Of a stretch of DNA of 64,000 nt, positions 40,773 to 49,438 are shown piece after piece; position 1 is the stretch's first letter, and the number at the start of each line of letters is the position of its first letter. The stretch is taken from positions 310,001-374,000 of the forward strand of contig NZ_JADQTO010000002.1 of assembly GCF_015704865.1 (NCBI RefSeq), written 5' to 3'. Made by a program: the position numbers and the translations under genes. Source of the stretch: Actinoplanes aureus (GTDB lineage Bacteria > Actinomycetota > Actinomycetes > Mycobacteriales > Micromonosporaceae). Below the pieces are notes generated by a model. That model was not told where the DNA came from, made no database searches, and was given only the letters and a program-made list of their open reading frames with translations.

Positions 40773-41627
40773 CTGCACGGTACGTCGACGCGCCGTGTGT
40801 TGACCGCCGGCGCCATTGCGCTGGCCGTCATCGCACCGGCCCTGGAACCGGTCGAGCACGCCGCGGAGGCCGTCACGACGCCGCCGCGGGCCCTGCCGGC
40901 CACACCGGAGCTGCCAGCTCTCCCGCTTGGCGAGGAGATCCAGGAACGACAGTTCCTGATCCAAACGCATAAATCGGAGATCCCGCTTCCCGCGAATCTC
41001 CAGGAGAGGGTGACGACCAGCCAGCGTGCGTCCCGCTCGATCCCGCGACGGCCGGCCGTACGCGCGACGGCCCGGGTACGCCCGGTGGTGACACCAGCCT
41101 CCCGCCGTCCGATACGCCTGAACAACCGTCCCGCGGCGCGAGTGGCTGAACGCCCCGCGGCCCGGCACTCGGCCCGCACGCAGCACCGGCGTGTGGTCGT
41201 CCAGCAGAGGCGGACGACCGTGGCGAAGCGTGGTGCGGTCGCGGTTCGCAAGGTCACCCGGAGCACCGCCGTCCGGCGCCTGCGGACCCGCCCCGGCCGG
41301 AGCATGGGCGCGGTGATCGCCTTCGCCCGCTCCCAGGTCGGCAAGCGGTACGTGCGGGGCGGCGAGGGACCCGGCGGTTTCGACTGCTCGGGCTTCACCA
41401 GGCGTGCGTACGCCCGGGCCGGCCTGCGCCTGCCGCACTCGTCCGGCGCACAGGCCCGCCGCGCGCGGACCATCACCCGCTCCCAGGCCCGGCCCGGTGA
41501 CCTGGTGGTCGGCCCCGGCCACGTGGGCATCTACATGGGCCGCGGCATGATGATCGACGCCGGCAACCACCGCACCGGCGTGGTCTACCGCAAGCTCTAC
41601 CGCGGGCTCCGGGTGGCGCGCCTGTAG
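40773..41627 (+). CDS. Secreted NlpC/P60 endopeptidase
   Basis: The frame is open from 40605. The part before about 40770 coincides with the suspected riboswitch, and GGAGG lies just before a CTG at 40773, followed by a GTG at 40800, so the true start is uncertain. Signal-like N-terminus (RRVLTAGAIALAVIAPALEP), then an Arg-rich disordered linker of about 130 residues, then the catalytic domain: AIAFARSQVGKRY-like start, Cys in FDCSGFTRRAYARAG, His in VGPGHVGIYMG, and DAGNH. It cleaves peptide cross-links in peptidoglycan. Confidence 0.85.
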   Translation: MHGTSTRRVLTAGAIALAVIAPALEPVEHAAEAVTTPPRALPATPELPALPLGEEIQERQFLIQTHKSEIPLPANLQERVTTSQRASRSIPRRPAVRATARVRPVVTPASRRPIRLNNRPAARVAERPAARHSARTQHRRVVVQQRRTTVAKRGAVAVRKVTRSTAVRRLRTRPGRSMGAVIAFARSQVGKRYVRGGEGPGGFDCSGFTRRAYARAGLRLPHSSGAQARRARTITRSQARPGDLVVGPGHVGIYMGRGMMIDAGNHRTGVVYRKLYRGLRVARL

Positions 41628-41656
41628 CTTTCCGTGGCCAGAACCCCGGACAGCAG

Positions 41657-41686
41657 CGGGCACCCGCCGGATGACGGGTGCCCGCT
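41657..41686 (+). terminator. Terminator after the NlpC/P60 gene
   Basis: GCGGGCACCCG (41657-41667) pairs perfectly with CGGGTGCCCGC (41676-41686), 8-nt loop, 30 bp after the stop. Confidence 0.8.
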
Positions 41687-41975
41687 CGCTGACCGCCGAA
41701 GTGGCGGCCGATCGCAACCGGGCGCGGGGATCTCGGCCGCACACACCCGGTCGGATGTCTGACAGAAGCATTACCGACCGGGGCTGTTCGCAAGCGCACC
41801 ACCTGTGTGTTTACCCGTTCGAGTGACGGCACGGCGCAATGCCGACGAAAGGCGCCGGTCACATACGCCGGTTAGTCTCGGCCCAACGCGGGAAACCCTG
41901 ACCGATGAGACTTGTTCACTCGCAAGGTGGGTCGTGAACAGGCCTCAGTTACCTGCTACGCCGCCGGAGGCCACC

Positions 41976-42506
41976 ATGAGTCTTGACCGCGCCCTGGCTC
42001 CCGACCCGTACGATCTTCTGCCGCCGGTCCCGTCGTTCACGGTGACCAGCTCGGACGTGACGGATGGGCAGCCGCTCGACGAGCTCTTCGTGCACACCAG
42101 TGTGGGCGGGAAGAACCTCTCGCCGCAGTTGTCCTGGTCGGGGTTCCCCGACGAGACCCGGGGGTTCGTGGTCACCTGCTTCGACCCGGACGCGCCGACC
42201 GGCAGCGGGTTCTGGCACTGGGTGCTGGTCAACCTGCCGGTCACGGTCACCGACCTGGACCGCGGCGTGGATCCCCTGCCGGACGGGGCGTTCTGCGTGC
42301 GCAACGACTACGGCGAGCGCAACTACGGTGGCTCGGCCCCGCCGCCCGGCGACCGGCCGCATCGCTACGTCTTCGCTGTACACGCGATCGACGTCGACCG
42401 CCTCGAGGTCACCCCGGACGCCTCACCGGCGTACGTCGGCTTCAACCTCGCCTTCCACACCCTCGCCCGGGCGACCGTGCGCCCGACCTTCCAGGTTCGC
42501 GGCTGA
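41976..42506 (+). CDS. YbhB/YbcL family Raf kinase inhibitor-like (PEBP) protein
   Basis: ATG at 41976 with GCCGGAGG upstream; 176 residues, usual family length. PEBP motifs: LSPQLSWSGFPDETRGFVVT, CFDPDAPTGSGFWHWVL, the NDYGERNYGGSAPPPGDRPHRY ligand-site region (split here as GERNYGGSAPPPGDRPHRY) and FAVHAIDVD. Cytoplasmic; the family binds anionic ligands, but the bacterial role is poorly defined. Confidence 0.92.
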   Translation: MSLDRALAPDPYDLLPPVPSFTVTSSDVTDGQPLDELFVHTSVGGKNLSPQLSWSGFPDETRGFVVTCFDPDAPTGSGFWHWVLVNLPVTVTDLDRGVDPLPDGAFCVRNDYGERNYGGSAPPPGDRPHRYVFAVHAIDVDRLEVTPDASPAYVGFNLAFHTLARATVRPTFQVRG

Positions 42507-42522
42507 GACCCGCACAACGAAA

Positions 42523-42545
42523 GGCCGCCGGCATCGCCGGCGGCC
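42523..42545. terminator. Shared terminator between convergent genes
   Basis: GGCCGCCGGC (42523-42532), 3-nt loop ATC, GCCGGCGGCC (42536-42545), perfect 10-bp stem between the PEBP gene (plus) and the methyltransferase (minus). Confidence 0.85.
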
Positions 42546-42569
42546 ATCTCGACTTTTTCGGGGTACGCG

Positions 42570-43283
42570 TCAGCGCGGCGCGCGGCCCACGCAGAAGACC
42601 GACTGCCCGAACGGCGGCTTCACGACGCGCTCCGCGGCCTTGGTCACCGGGAGCACCAGGGTGTCGTAGACCTTGACCATCGGCCCCTCCTTCGGGGCCA
42701 GCTTGAAGATGCTCGTGGCGCCGTAGTACCCGATCAGACCCAGCGCGTTCGCGTAGTGGATCTTCTCGATCTCCAGGCCGGCCTCGATGAAAGCGGCCGA
42801 GAGCGTCTTCTTGGTGTAGCGGCGGATGTGTCCGGTCGCGATGTCGACCTGGCTCATGGCGAACATGAACGCCGGCACGATGATGATGACCCGGCCGCCG
42901 GGGCGCACCAGATCCTTCATGCTGCGCAGCGCGCCCACGTGGTCCTCGATGTGCTCGAGCACGTTGTAGGAGACCGCGGCGCTGTACTCCCCGTTCGCCT
43001 CCGGCGACGGCAGCAGCATCTGCTTGACGTCGATGCCCGGGTGATCGGCCATCCGCTCCTTGAGCAGAACCAGCCGGTCCGGGTCCGCCTCGGTCGCGGT
43101 GAACCGCGGGAGGTGCTCGGACCACTCGATCGCGTAGTCACCGAGGCCGCTGCCGATCTCGATGGGGTTGTCCCCGAGGTATGGGAGCGCGAGCTCGACG
43201 AACCACCGGCGGTGGTTCACGGCCGTGGCGAGGCCCTCGAGCACTTCGGACTGGATCCGCTGGTCTCCAGTGATGTCTGCCAT
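42570..43283 (-). CDS. Class I SAM-dependent methyltransferase
   Basis: 237 residues, ATG with GAGGGAACC upstream. Motif I PIEIGSGLGDYAIEWS (about 36-51) binds SAM. ATEADPDRLVLLKERM carries the acidic residue of motif II. YNVLEHIEDHVGAL and LVRPGGRVIIIVPAF are motifs post-I to III of the UbiE/COQ5-like group. The substrate is unknown. It is divergent from the large membrane protein gene at 43564, which suggests a possible cell-envelope glycan or lipid role. Confidence 0.85.
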   Translation of the reverse strand: MADITGDQRIQSEVLEGLATAVNHRRWFVELALPYLGDNPIEIGSGLGDYAIEWSEHLPRFTATEADPDRLVLLKERMADHPGIDVKQMLLPSPEANGEYSAAVSYNVLEHIEDHVGALRSMKDLVRPGGRVIIIVPAFMFAMSQVDIATGHIRRYTKKTLSAAFIEAGLEIEKIHYANALGLIGYYGATSIFKLAPKEGPMVKVYDTLVLPVTKAAERVVKPPFGQSVFCVGRAPR

Positions 43284-43563
43284 AGGTGAGGTTCCCTCAT
43301 CTTGCCGATCTGAGTGACAGCGGGACCGGAGAAGTTAACCATCTGCCGCGCCTATCCGAAAGTTGACCGTGGTCCGCCGCTGATTTTTTGGCCTGATTGA
43401 GACATAGCGCGGTTGGGTACTTGGATGGGTTACGCATCGTGGGAGTCCACCAGATGGACACCACGTGCGGGACACGCGGAAAACACGCGTACATATCGTC
43501 TCTATCACGCCTGGGGCGCTCAACGTCGGCTTCTTGAGAACCTCGGTTAGGCTCGCCGATGCT

Positions 43564-45546
43564 ATGACGATTACGGGTTTTGACTCGACAGGCCAGTCGA
43601 CCGGCGAGAACGTTCTCCGGCCGCGCCAAGTGACCGCCGACGACAACCTGGACGCGGAGCTGCTCGCCCTTCGGGCTGCCGTCACGCCGGATGCCGCGGT
43701 GACCCTTGTCACGCCCAAGGAAGTGGCCGAAGAGCAGGCCATACGCCCCGATCGGCACCGTCCGAAGTGGCGTGTGCTCGCTTGGCGTGACGTTCTGGCA
43801 ATCGCCAGTTTCGTAGCCGTCGCCCTCCTCGTCACCGCACCGTTGTGGCTGAATCTTGATCATGAACTGCGTGATGATCCGCAGGATCAAGCTTTCTTCG
43901 AGTGGATGCTGGCGCACGGTGCCCGGGTGCTCACGGATGGCGTGTATCCGTTCTTCTCGGACCGCATGAATTACCCCGACGGGGTGAACATGATGGCCAA
44001 CACGTCGGTGCTGGCCGTTTCGTTGCCACTGACGCCGATCACTCTTCTGTTCGGTCCGCATGTGGCGTTCAACGTATTTCTCACCTGTGCATTGGCGTTT
44101 ACCGGGGCTTCGTGGTATCTGGTGCTCTCCCGGCGCTTCGTGGCCTCGCGGTTGGCGGCCTGGGTGGGCGCTCTCTTCTGCACCTTCGCGCCGAGCATGA
44201 TCTCGCACGCCGGTGGCCACCCGAACATCGTCTCGCAGTTCCTGGTTCCGCTGATCATCTGGCGCACGCTTGAACTGCGCGTTCCGCGTCGCGCCCTGCG
44301 CAACGGGTTGATCCTCGCCGGCCTGCTCATCTGGCAGGCGTTCCTCAATCTCGAGATCCTCTTCATGACCGCGGTCGGCCTCGGCCTCTACTGCTTGATC
44401 ATGGCGGCCGTCCGGCGTAGGAGTCACCCGGGCGAGGTCCTGCCGTTCCTCCGTGGCCTGGGCATCACCGCGGTGACCACGCTCGCCGCGCTGGCCTACC
44501 CGCTCAGCGTGCAGTTCTTCGGGCCGCAGAGCTACCAGGGCCTGGCCGAGTTCGTCCGCAACTTCGGCGCCGACCTCGCGTCGTTCACCGCCTACTCGAG
44601 CCGGTCGGTGGCCGGCAACGGCGCCGTCGCGTCGATGCTGTCGCAGAACCCGGCTGAGGAGAACGCCTTCTTCGGCTGGGGCCTGGTCATCCTCTTCTTC
44701 GGGCTGATCCTCTGGATGCGGCGTAACGCGACGGTGGTCGCGGTCGGCGCGATAGCGGTCTTCTTCGCCGCGATGTCGCTCGGGCCACGGATCTACCTGA
44801 ACGGCATCAACACCGGCATCCCCGGCATCTGGTCGATCATGCACAGCATCCCGGTCCTCGACTCGGCCGTGCCCACCCGGTGGGCGATGGCGATCGCGCC
44901 GATGGTCGGCATCGTGCTCGCCCTCGGCTGCCAGCGCGCCGCCGACCTGGTCCGGTCCCAGCCGCACGCGCGGGGCCCGGTACGCGTCGCGATGATCACG
45001 GCGGTGGCGATGGCGCTCGTCCCGCTCGCGCCGACCCCGTTGCAGACCACGCCGATGGACCCGGTGCCGGAGTTCGTCACCACGGGCGCCTGGCGTCAGT
45101 ACGTGGACGACGAGCACACCGTGGTCAGTCTGCCGTTGCCGGACAGCAGCTACCCGGATCCGCTGCGCTGGACCGCGTACACCGGGCAGGACATGCGCAT
45201 CGCCGGGGCGTACGCCCTGCTGCCGAACCAGAACCCGCAGAACCCGGCCGACCGCAGCGCGATCTTCTCGCCCCCGTGGCGGCCGACGAGCGGACTGATC
45301 ACCTCGATCCGGCAGGGCAACCCGATCCCCGAGGTCACCGACGCCCGGCGTGAGATGACCCTCGCCGACCTGCGTTTCTGGAAGGCCGGAGTGGTGGTGC
45401 TCACGCCGCAGGCACGGGACATCGAGATGCTGCGCACGATGTCCGACCTGCTCGGCTTCCGGCCCACGTGGACCGGCGGCGTCTGGCTCTGGGACGTCCG
45501 CCACCTGGTGGACAAGCCGGAAGTGGTGCTGGCCGCAGGGTCCTGA
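43564..45546 (+). CDS. Polytopic membrane protein, GT-C glycosyltransferase-like
   Basis: The frame is open from a GTG at 43465. ATG at 43564 (660 residues) is preferred because a TAGGCT -10-like element just upstream would give a nearly leaderless transcript. An about 70-residue cytoplasmic N-terminus is followed by about 11 transmembrane helices and an extracellular C-terminal domain from about 510. After the first helix comes a loop with DDPQDQAFFEWMLAHG and YPDGVNMMANTS, where acidic residues in the first large loop are typical of GT-C enzymes using lipid-phosphate sugars. It probably modifies surface glycans; the substrate is unknown. Confidence 0.72.
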   Translation: MTITGFDSTGQSTGENVLRPRQVTADDNLDAELLALRAAVTPDAAVTLVTPKEVAEEQAIRPDRHRPKWRVLAWRDVLAIASFVAVALLVTAPLWLNLDHELRDDPQDQAFFEWMLAHGARVLTDGVYPFFSDRMNYPDGVNMMANTSVLAVSLPLTPITLLFGPHVAFNVFLTCALAFTGASWYLVLSRRFVASRLAAWVGALFCTFAPSMISHAGGHPNIVSQFLVPLIIWRTLELRVPRRALRNGLILAGLLIWQAFLNLEILFMTAVGLGLYCLIMAAVRRRSHPGEVLPFLRGLGITAVTTLAALAYPLSVQFFGPQSYQGLAEFVRNFGADLASFTAYSSRSVAGNGAVASMLSQNPAEENAFFGWGLVILFFGLILWMRRNATVVAVGAIAVFFAAMSLGPRIYLNGINTGIPGIWSIMHSIPVLDSAVPTRWAMAIAPMVGIVLALGCQRAADLVRSQPHARGPVRVAMITAVAMALVPLAPTPLQTTPMDPVPEFVTTGAWRQYVDDEHTVVSLPLPDSSYPDPLRWTAYTGQDMRIAGAYALLPNQNPQNPADRSAIFSPPWRPTSGLITSIRQGNPIPEVTDARREMTLADLRFWKAGVVVLTPQARDIEMLRTMSDLLGFRPTWTGGVWLWDVRHLVDKPEVVLAAGS

Positions 45547-45622
45547 CGGCACGCGTCGATACGGGGCCGCGCGTCGTAACGGTATCGTTCTATGATCTTC
45601 CCACTTCCACGGGAGGATCCAC

Positions 45623-46714
45623 ATGCCACAGTCCGTGCGCTATGCCGCGGCCATGTTCGCCGCGATCACCGTTGCCGGAGCGTTCGCTGCTCCGGCCCAC
45701 GCCGCCACCGCCGGGGTCGCCTCGGTCGTGTCGACGACGAAGGTGCAGTACAAGGCGGCCAAAGGTAAGCAGAACAAGGTCGTGGTGACTCGCTCGGGCA
45801 AAACGATCACGATCGATGACAAGGTCGCGGTCAAGGCCGGCAAGGGCTGCAAGGCGGTCAAGGGCGACAAGACCAAGGTGCGCTGCACCCCGTCGAAAGC
45901 GCCGACCCGGTTGCGGATCTTCACGTACGACCGGAACGACTCGATCGTCAACAGCACCGATCTGGGGCTGACGAGCGACGGCGGTACCGGCAACGACAAG
46001 ATCTACGGTGGCCCGCGCGCCGACTTCATCCAGGGCGGCAGCGGCGCGGACAAGATCTACGGGCGCGGCGGGAAGGACGAGCTGCACGGCGACGACGGCA
46101 GCGACCGGCTCTCCGGTGGCGACGGGGACGACTGGCTCGCCGCCGAGGACGGCAACGACGTGCTCCTCGGCGACGCCGGTCACGACTCGTTCCACGGCGG
46201 AAACGGCAACGACCGGATGTACGGCGGTCCCGGCCAGGACGGATTCAGCCTGAGCCCGGCGGACTACGGCAGCGACAACGACTACGTCTCCGGCGGCGCC
46301 GGTGACCGTGACGCGGTCACCTACATCACGTACACGAAGGGCATCAAGGCCGACGCGGACGGGGTGACCGGTGACGACGGTGCGAAGGGCGAGAAGGACA
46401 CCCTCGCCACTGACATCGAGGAGATCCAGGGCGGCGAGGGCAACGACGTGCTCTACGGCACCGCCCGGGTCGACTACCTGTACGGCTGGTCCGGCAACGA
46501 CGTGATCTACGGCTTGGGCGGCGACGACCTGGTGGCCGGTGAGGCGGGCCAGGACAAGCTGTACGGCGGGGCCGGCGACGACTACGTCAGCGGCTACGAC
46601 TGGACCGAGCCGAAGGGTCAGGACCGGCTCGACGGCGGCACCAACGGCACCGCGGAAGGTGATCTCTGCGAGGCGCACGGCGGCGACGCCAAGGTCGGCT
46701 GCGAGCGGAGCTGA
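45623..46714 (+). CDS. Secreted RTX-type calcium-binding repeat protein
   Basis: 363 residues, GGGAGGATCC upstream. Signal peptide with cleavage likely after APAHAATA (about 28-30). A basic beta region (about 40-105) is followed from about 125 to 345 by GGxGxDxhx nonapeptide repeats (GGTGNDKIYGG, GGSGADKIYGRGG, GGDGDDWLAA, GGEGNDVLYG), which bind calcium in a parallel beta-roll. No catalytic domain, so it is possibly an adhesive or structural surface protein. A hairpin terminator follows. Confidence 0.88.
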   Translation: MPQSVRYAAAMFAAITVAGAFAAPAHAATAGVASVVSTTKVQYKAAKGKQNKVVVTRSGKTITIDDKVAVKAGKGCKAVKGDKTKVRCTPSKAPTRLRIFTYDRNDSIVNSTDLGLTSDGGTGNDKIYGGPRADFIQGGSGADKIYGRGGKDELHGDDGSDRLSGGDGDDWLAAEDGNDVLLGDAGHDSFHGGNGNDRMYGGPGQDGFSLSPADYGSDNDYVSGGAGDRDAVTYITYTKGIKADADGVTGDDGAKGEKDTLATDIEEIQGGEGNDVLYGTARVDYLYGWSGNDVIYGLGGDDLVAGEAGQDKLYGGAGDDYVSGYDWTEPKGQDRLDGGTNGTAEGDLCEAHGGDAKVGCERS

Positions 46715-46723
46715 CGTTCCGGC

Positions 46724-46749
46724 GGGGGTTCGGGTTCGCCCGGACCCCC
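46724..46749 (+). terminator. Terminator after the RTX gene
   Basis: GGGGGTTCGGG (46724-46734), TTCG loop, CCCGGACCCCC (46739-46749), one G-T pair. Confidence 0.8.
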
Positions 46750-46831
46750 TGCTCAGCCCGGCGGCCGAGTGATCAGCTGGACCACGACGGCGCCGACCCG
46801 GACAGTTCGGGGACTTTGCCGAGGCGTACGC

Positions 46832-47626
46832 CTAAATGGTTTTGATGCAGCACCCCGGACAGACCTTGGGCTGCGGCAGGGTGAAGGCCAGGCAGCAGGT
46901 CTTGCGTTGCACGTCGAGCTTGCCGAGCGGACCCGGGACGAGCTCGATCAGATCGCGGACGCCCAGCGTGCCCAGCAGGCGGTCGATGTTCTCCGCGGAC
47001 GAACCCGGCAGGGCGTCCGCGGAGCGGAGCACGCCGTATGCGACGCCGGAGGCGAGCGAGCCGAGCAGCGTCCGTTTGCCGAGCCGGACCCGGCTGTGGA
47101 TGGCGTCGAGCAGCGGGCTGAGGTGCTCGTCGAAGAGGGAGCGCCGGAACTCGGCGAGCAGGGCGTCCTCGTCGGCGACGACACGAACCTGCGGGAGTCC
47201 GCTGATCGCCAGCGGGTCGGTGGGCAGCACGGCGACCGGGATGTCCGGGCGCAGGCCGAGAGTGAGCAGCGGACGCGGGTCGTCGAAGTGCATCACCACG
47301 TCGGTGGCGGTCAGCAGCGGAACCCGGCGCGCGGAGGCCCAGCCGAGGACGGCGGGCAGGGCGAGCCAGTAGGTGTACGCCTTCCAGGCGAGCGCGGCGG
47401 CGGCGTGCGGCTGCGCGTGCCACCGGCGGCGGGCCGTGTCCAGCAGGGTGTCCAGGTGCACATCGGCGAGCCGGGCGGCCGGCGTCCAGCCGGCGAGATC
47501 GCGGGTGACCAGGTCCGGAGCGAGGCCGGGGATCTCGGTGCTGGTGCCGAACATGGCCCGCAGGGTCGCGGTGACCGGGGCGAGCGGGTGCAGGCGGGGA
47601 CGCGTGAGGTCCAACGTTATGGTCAC
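46832..47626 (-). CDS. FhuF-like siderophore-iron reductase
   Basis: GTG at 47626 gives 264 residues beginning MTITLDLTRPRLHPLAPVTA; a longer start at 47713 would run into the iron box. Alpha-helical body (AAALAWKAYTYWLALPAVLG). The C-terminus carries the 2Fe-2S Cys pattern CC-x9-CxxC (KTCCLAFTLPQPKVCPGCC), the FhuF signature. It reduces ferric siderophore after uptake to release iron. An IdeR/DmdR-type box lies upstream, so expression should be iron-repressed. Confidence 0.86.
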   Translation of the reverse strand: MTITLDLTRPRLHPLAPVTATLRAMFGTSTEIPGLAPDLVTRDLAGWTPAARLADVHLDTLLDTARRRWHAQPHAAAALAWKAYTYWLALPAVLGWASARRVPLLTATDVVMHFDDPRPLLTLGLRPDIPVAVLPTDPLAISGLPQVRVVADEDALLAEFRRSLFDEHLSPLLDAIHSRVRLGKRTLLGSLASGVAYGVLRSADALPGSSAENIDRLLGTLGVRDLIELVPGPLGKLDVQRKTCCLAFTLPQPKVCPGCCIKTI

Positions 47627-47721
47627 GGGCGTTTGCCTGCCCGCGGCGACACTGGTCGCTGAGTCACCGCACTTCTCCTCGCCAGCTTGACGGAAGGATC
47701 TGAGGCGACCCACCGTACCCG

Positions 47722-47740
47722 GTTAAGGATAGCCTAACCA
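47722..47740 (-). promoter_or_regulatory. DtxR/IdeR-type iron box upstream of fhuF-like gene
   Basis: On the minus strand it reads TGGTTAGGCTATCCTTAAC, close to the IdeR/DmdR consensus TTAGGTTAGGCTAACCTAA (core TTAGGCTA). It is about 95-115 bp before the chosen start of the FhuF-like gene. It predicts repression by iron-loaded IdeR. Confidence 0.72.
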
Positions 47741-47905
47741 CACCAACCGGCAGGATCTTTCGGGCGGATACCTTGAGCGAGAATTACTTTACGTAGCGTT
47801 GCTGCCTTCGCGGGTTCGTCAAGGCATTTGTCGGCAACGCGCTACTAGCCCCTTACGGACACTAGTGCCAGCGACACTGAGGTTGCCGTCGCGAAGGGGA
47901 CATCC

Positions 47906-49438
47906 GTGATGACCACCTCGCCCATTGAACGGGCCGCAGATCAGTTCGTTACGGCGCTTGCGCAATGGCGGGTCGAGCGCGGGATGACAAAGAAGCAGCT
48001 TGCCGCGCGCATGGGGTTCGACCCCTCCTATGTCAGCCACGTCGAGGGACGACGGCACAAGCCCACCGAAGACTTCGCTCGCCGCGCCGAAGCGGTCCTG
48101 AGCGCCGGCGGGGCGATCTGGCAACGCTTCCAGGAGTACGACGAACTGCGTCACGCCCGCGGATCGGCGCTGCACCGGGACCCACCGGTGCCGGTGCAGT
48201 GGCTGCCGCCCGGCACCGGTCTGGTCGTGGAACGCGAGATCGCCGAACTGGTTTACACGAACGGGGCCTACCGCTGCCGGGTGAGCCGGGCCCTCTACAA
48301 CGCGGGGGTCGAGCCGGTCACCCGGTACCTGGTGAAGATCGCGGTGGATCGGTACCCGCACGACCCGGCCGGCTCCAACCGGCACCACCGGGAGAACCCG
48401 CTCACCTTCGACGAGATGGACGTGCGGGCACGGGCCGGCGAAGGGGATGCCGCCGAGCCGATGCAGTGGCGGGTCAAGCTCGACCGGGACGCGGCCAAGG
48501 AGATCTGGCTGCTCTTCGCCAACGAGCGCGGGCAATTCCCGCTCTACCCCGGTGAGCGTACGACCATCGCGTACGCGTACACGGTCGGCGAGGAGAAGTG
48601 GGGGCAGTGGTTCCAGCGGGCCGTCCGGCTGCCCACCCGGTCGCTGACCGTACGACTGAACTTTCCGGAGAGCTTCGAACCGCAGGTCTGGGGTGTGGAG
48701 GCTTCCCTCGCCGCCGAGGTGCCCGTCCGTACCCCGTTGGAACGCCGCATCGAGGGAGGTCGCGCCATTTTCGAGTGGTCAACCGACGCGCCCCTGCTCA
48801 ACGCGCGGTACCGGCTGGAATGGCGGTACCGCGGCGCCGACGCACCGGTCTACGACGAGACCGGACCACCGGAGCCGGCCCTGCCACGGGCCTCGCACCG
48901 GATGCGCGGCATCGGCATCATCCAGCGCGGATCCGACCTGCTCCGGCAGCGGGCCCGCCACTTCCAGCTACCCCGGGAAGGACCGGCCGCCCGGGAAACC
49001 GTCACCCGCCTGCTGACCTCACTGAGCCGGCTGCAGGACCTGCACGAGTTCAGCAAGGGCGTCGGTCTGGCCGCGACGCAGATCGGTGTCCCGGTGGCGG
49101 CCGCCGTGGTCCGCCCGCCGGAGCACGACATCGAGCCGGTTGTGCTGCTCAACCCCCGCGTCGTCGACGAGTCGACCGAGAGCGACGAACAGTACGAGGG
49201 CTGCCTCTCGTTCTTCGACTACCGGGGAATGGTGTCCCGCCCGTTGCGGATCGAGGTGGAGCACGCCCGATTCGACGGAACCCGGGTGATCACCACGTTC
49301 GAGCGTGCCCTGGCCCGGCTGATCAGCCACGAGATCGACCATCTGGAGGGCCGGCTCTACGTGGATCGGATGAACTCCGACTCCAAGCTGGTGCCGGTCG
49401 CGCAGTACGAGCAGACCGGCCGTCCCTGGGACTACTAG
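47906..49438 (+). CDS. XRE regulator fused to a peptide deformylase
   Basis: 510 residues. About 8-75: XRE HTH (ALAQWRVERGMTKKQLAARM, DPSYVSHVEGRRHKPTE). About 90-320: beta-rich domain of unknown function with LVYTNGAYRCRVSRALYNAG and FPLYPGERTTIAYAYTVGEE. About 340-510: complete deformylase with motif 1 GVGLAATQIG, motif 2 EGCLS (metal Cys) and motif 3 HEIDHLEG (two metal His and catalytic Glu). All catalytic residues are intact, so removal of formyl groups from N-formyl-Met is plausible. The HTH points to a regulatory or stress role rather than housekeeping deformylation. A few similar fusions exist in actinobacteria. Confidence 0.85.
   Translation: MMTTSPIERAADQFVTALAQWRVERGMTKKQLAARMGFDPSYVSHVEGRRHKPTEDFARRAEAVLSAGGAIWQRFQEYDELRHARGSALHRDPPVPVQWLPPGTGLVVEREIAELVYTNGAYRCRVSRALYNAGVEPVTRYLVKIAVDRYPHDPAGSNRHHRENPLTFDEMDVRARAGEGDAAEPMQWRVKLDRDAAKEIWLLFANERGQFPLYPGERTTIAYAYTVGEEKWGQWFQRAVRLPTRSLTVRLNFPESFEPQVWGVEASLAAEVPVRTPLERRIEGGRAIFEWSTDAPLLNARYRLEWRYRGADAPVYDETGPPEPALPRASHRMRGIGIIQRGSDLLRQRARHFQLPREGPAARETVTRLLTSLSRLQDLHEFSKGVGLAATQIGVPVAAAVVRPPEHDIEPVVLLNPRVVDESTESDEQYEGCLSFFDYRGMVSRPLRIEVEHARFDGTRVITTFERALARLISHEIDHLEGRLYVDRMNSDSKLVPVAQYEQTGRPWDY

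Noticed and set aside
43297..45624. 775-codon minus-strand frame opposite the GT-C-like membrane protein
   Set aside because: Very His/Arg/Asp-rich composition typical of antisense shadows; the plus-strand frame has transmembrane helices and normal bias.
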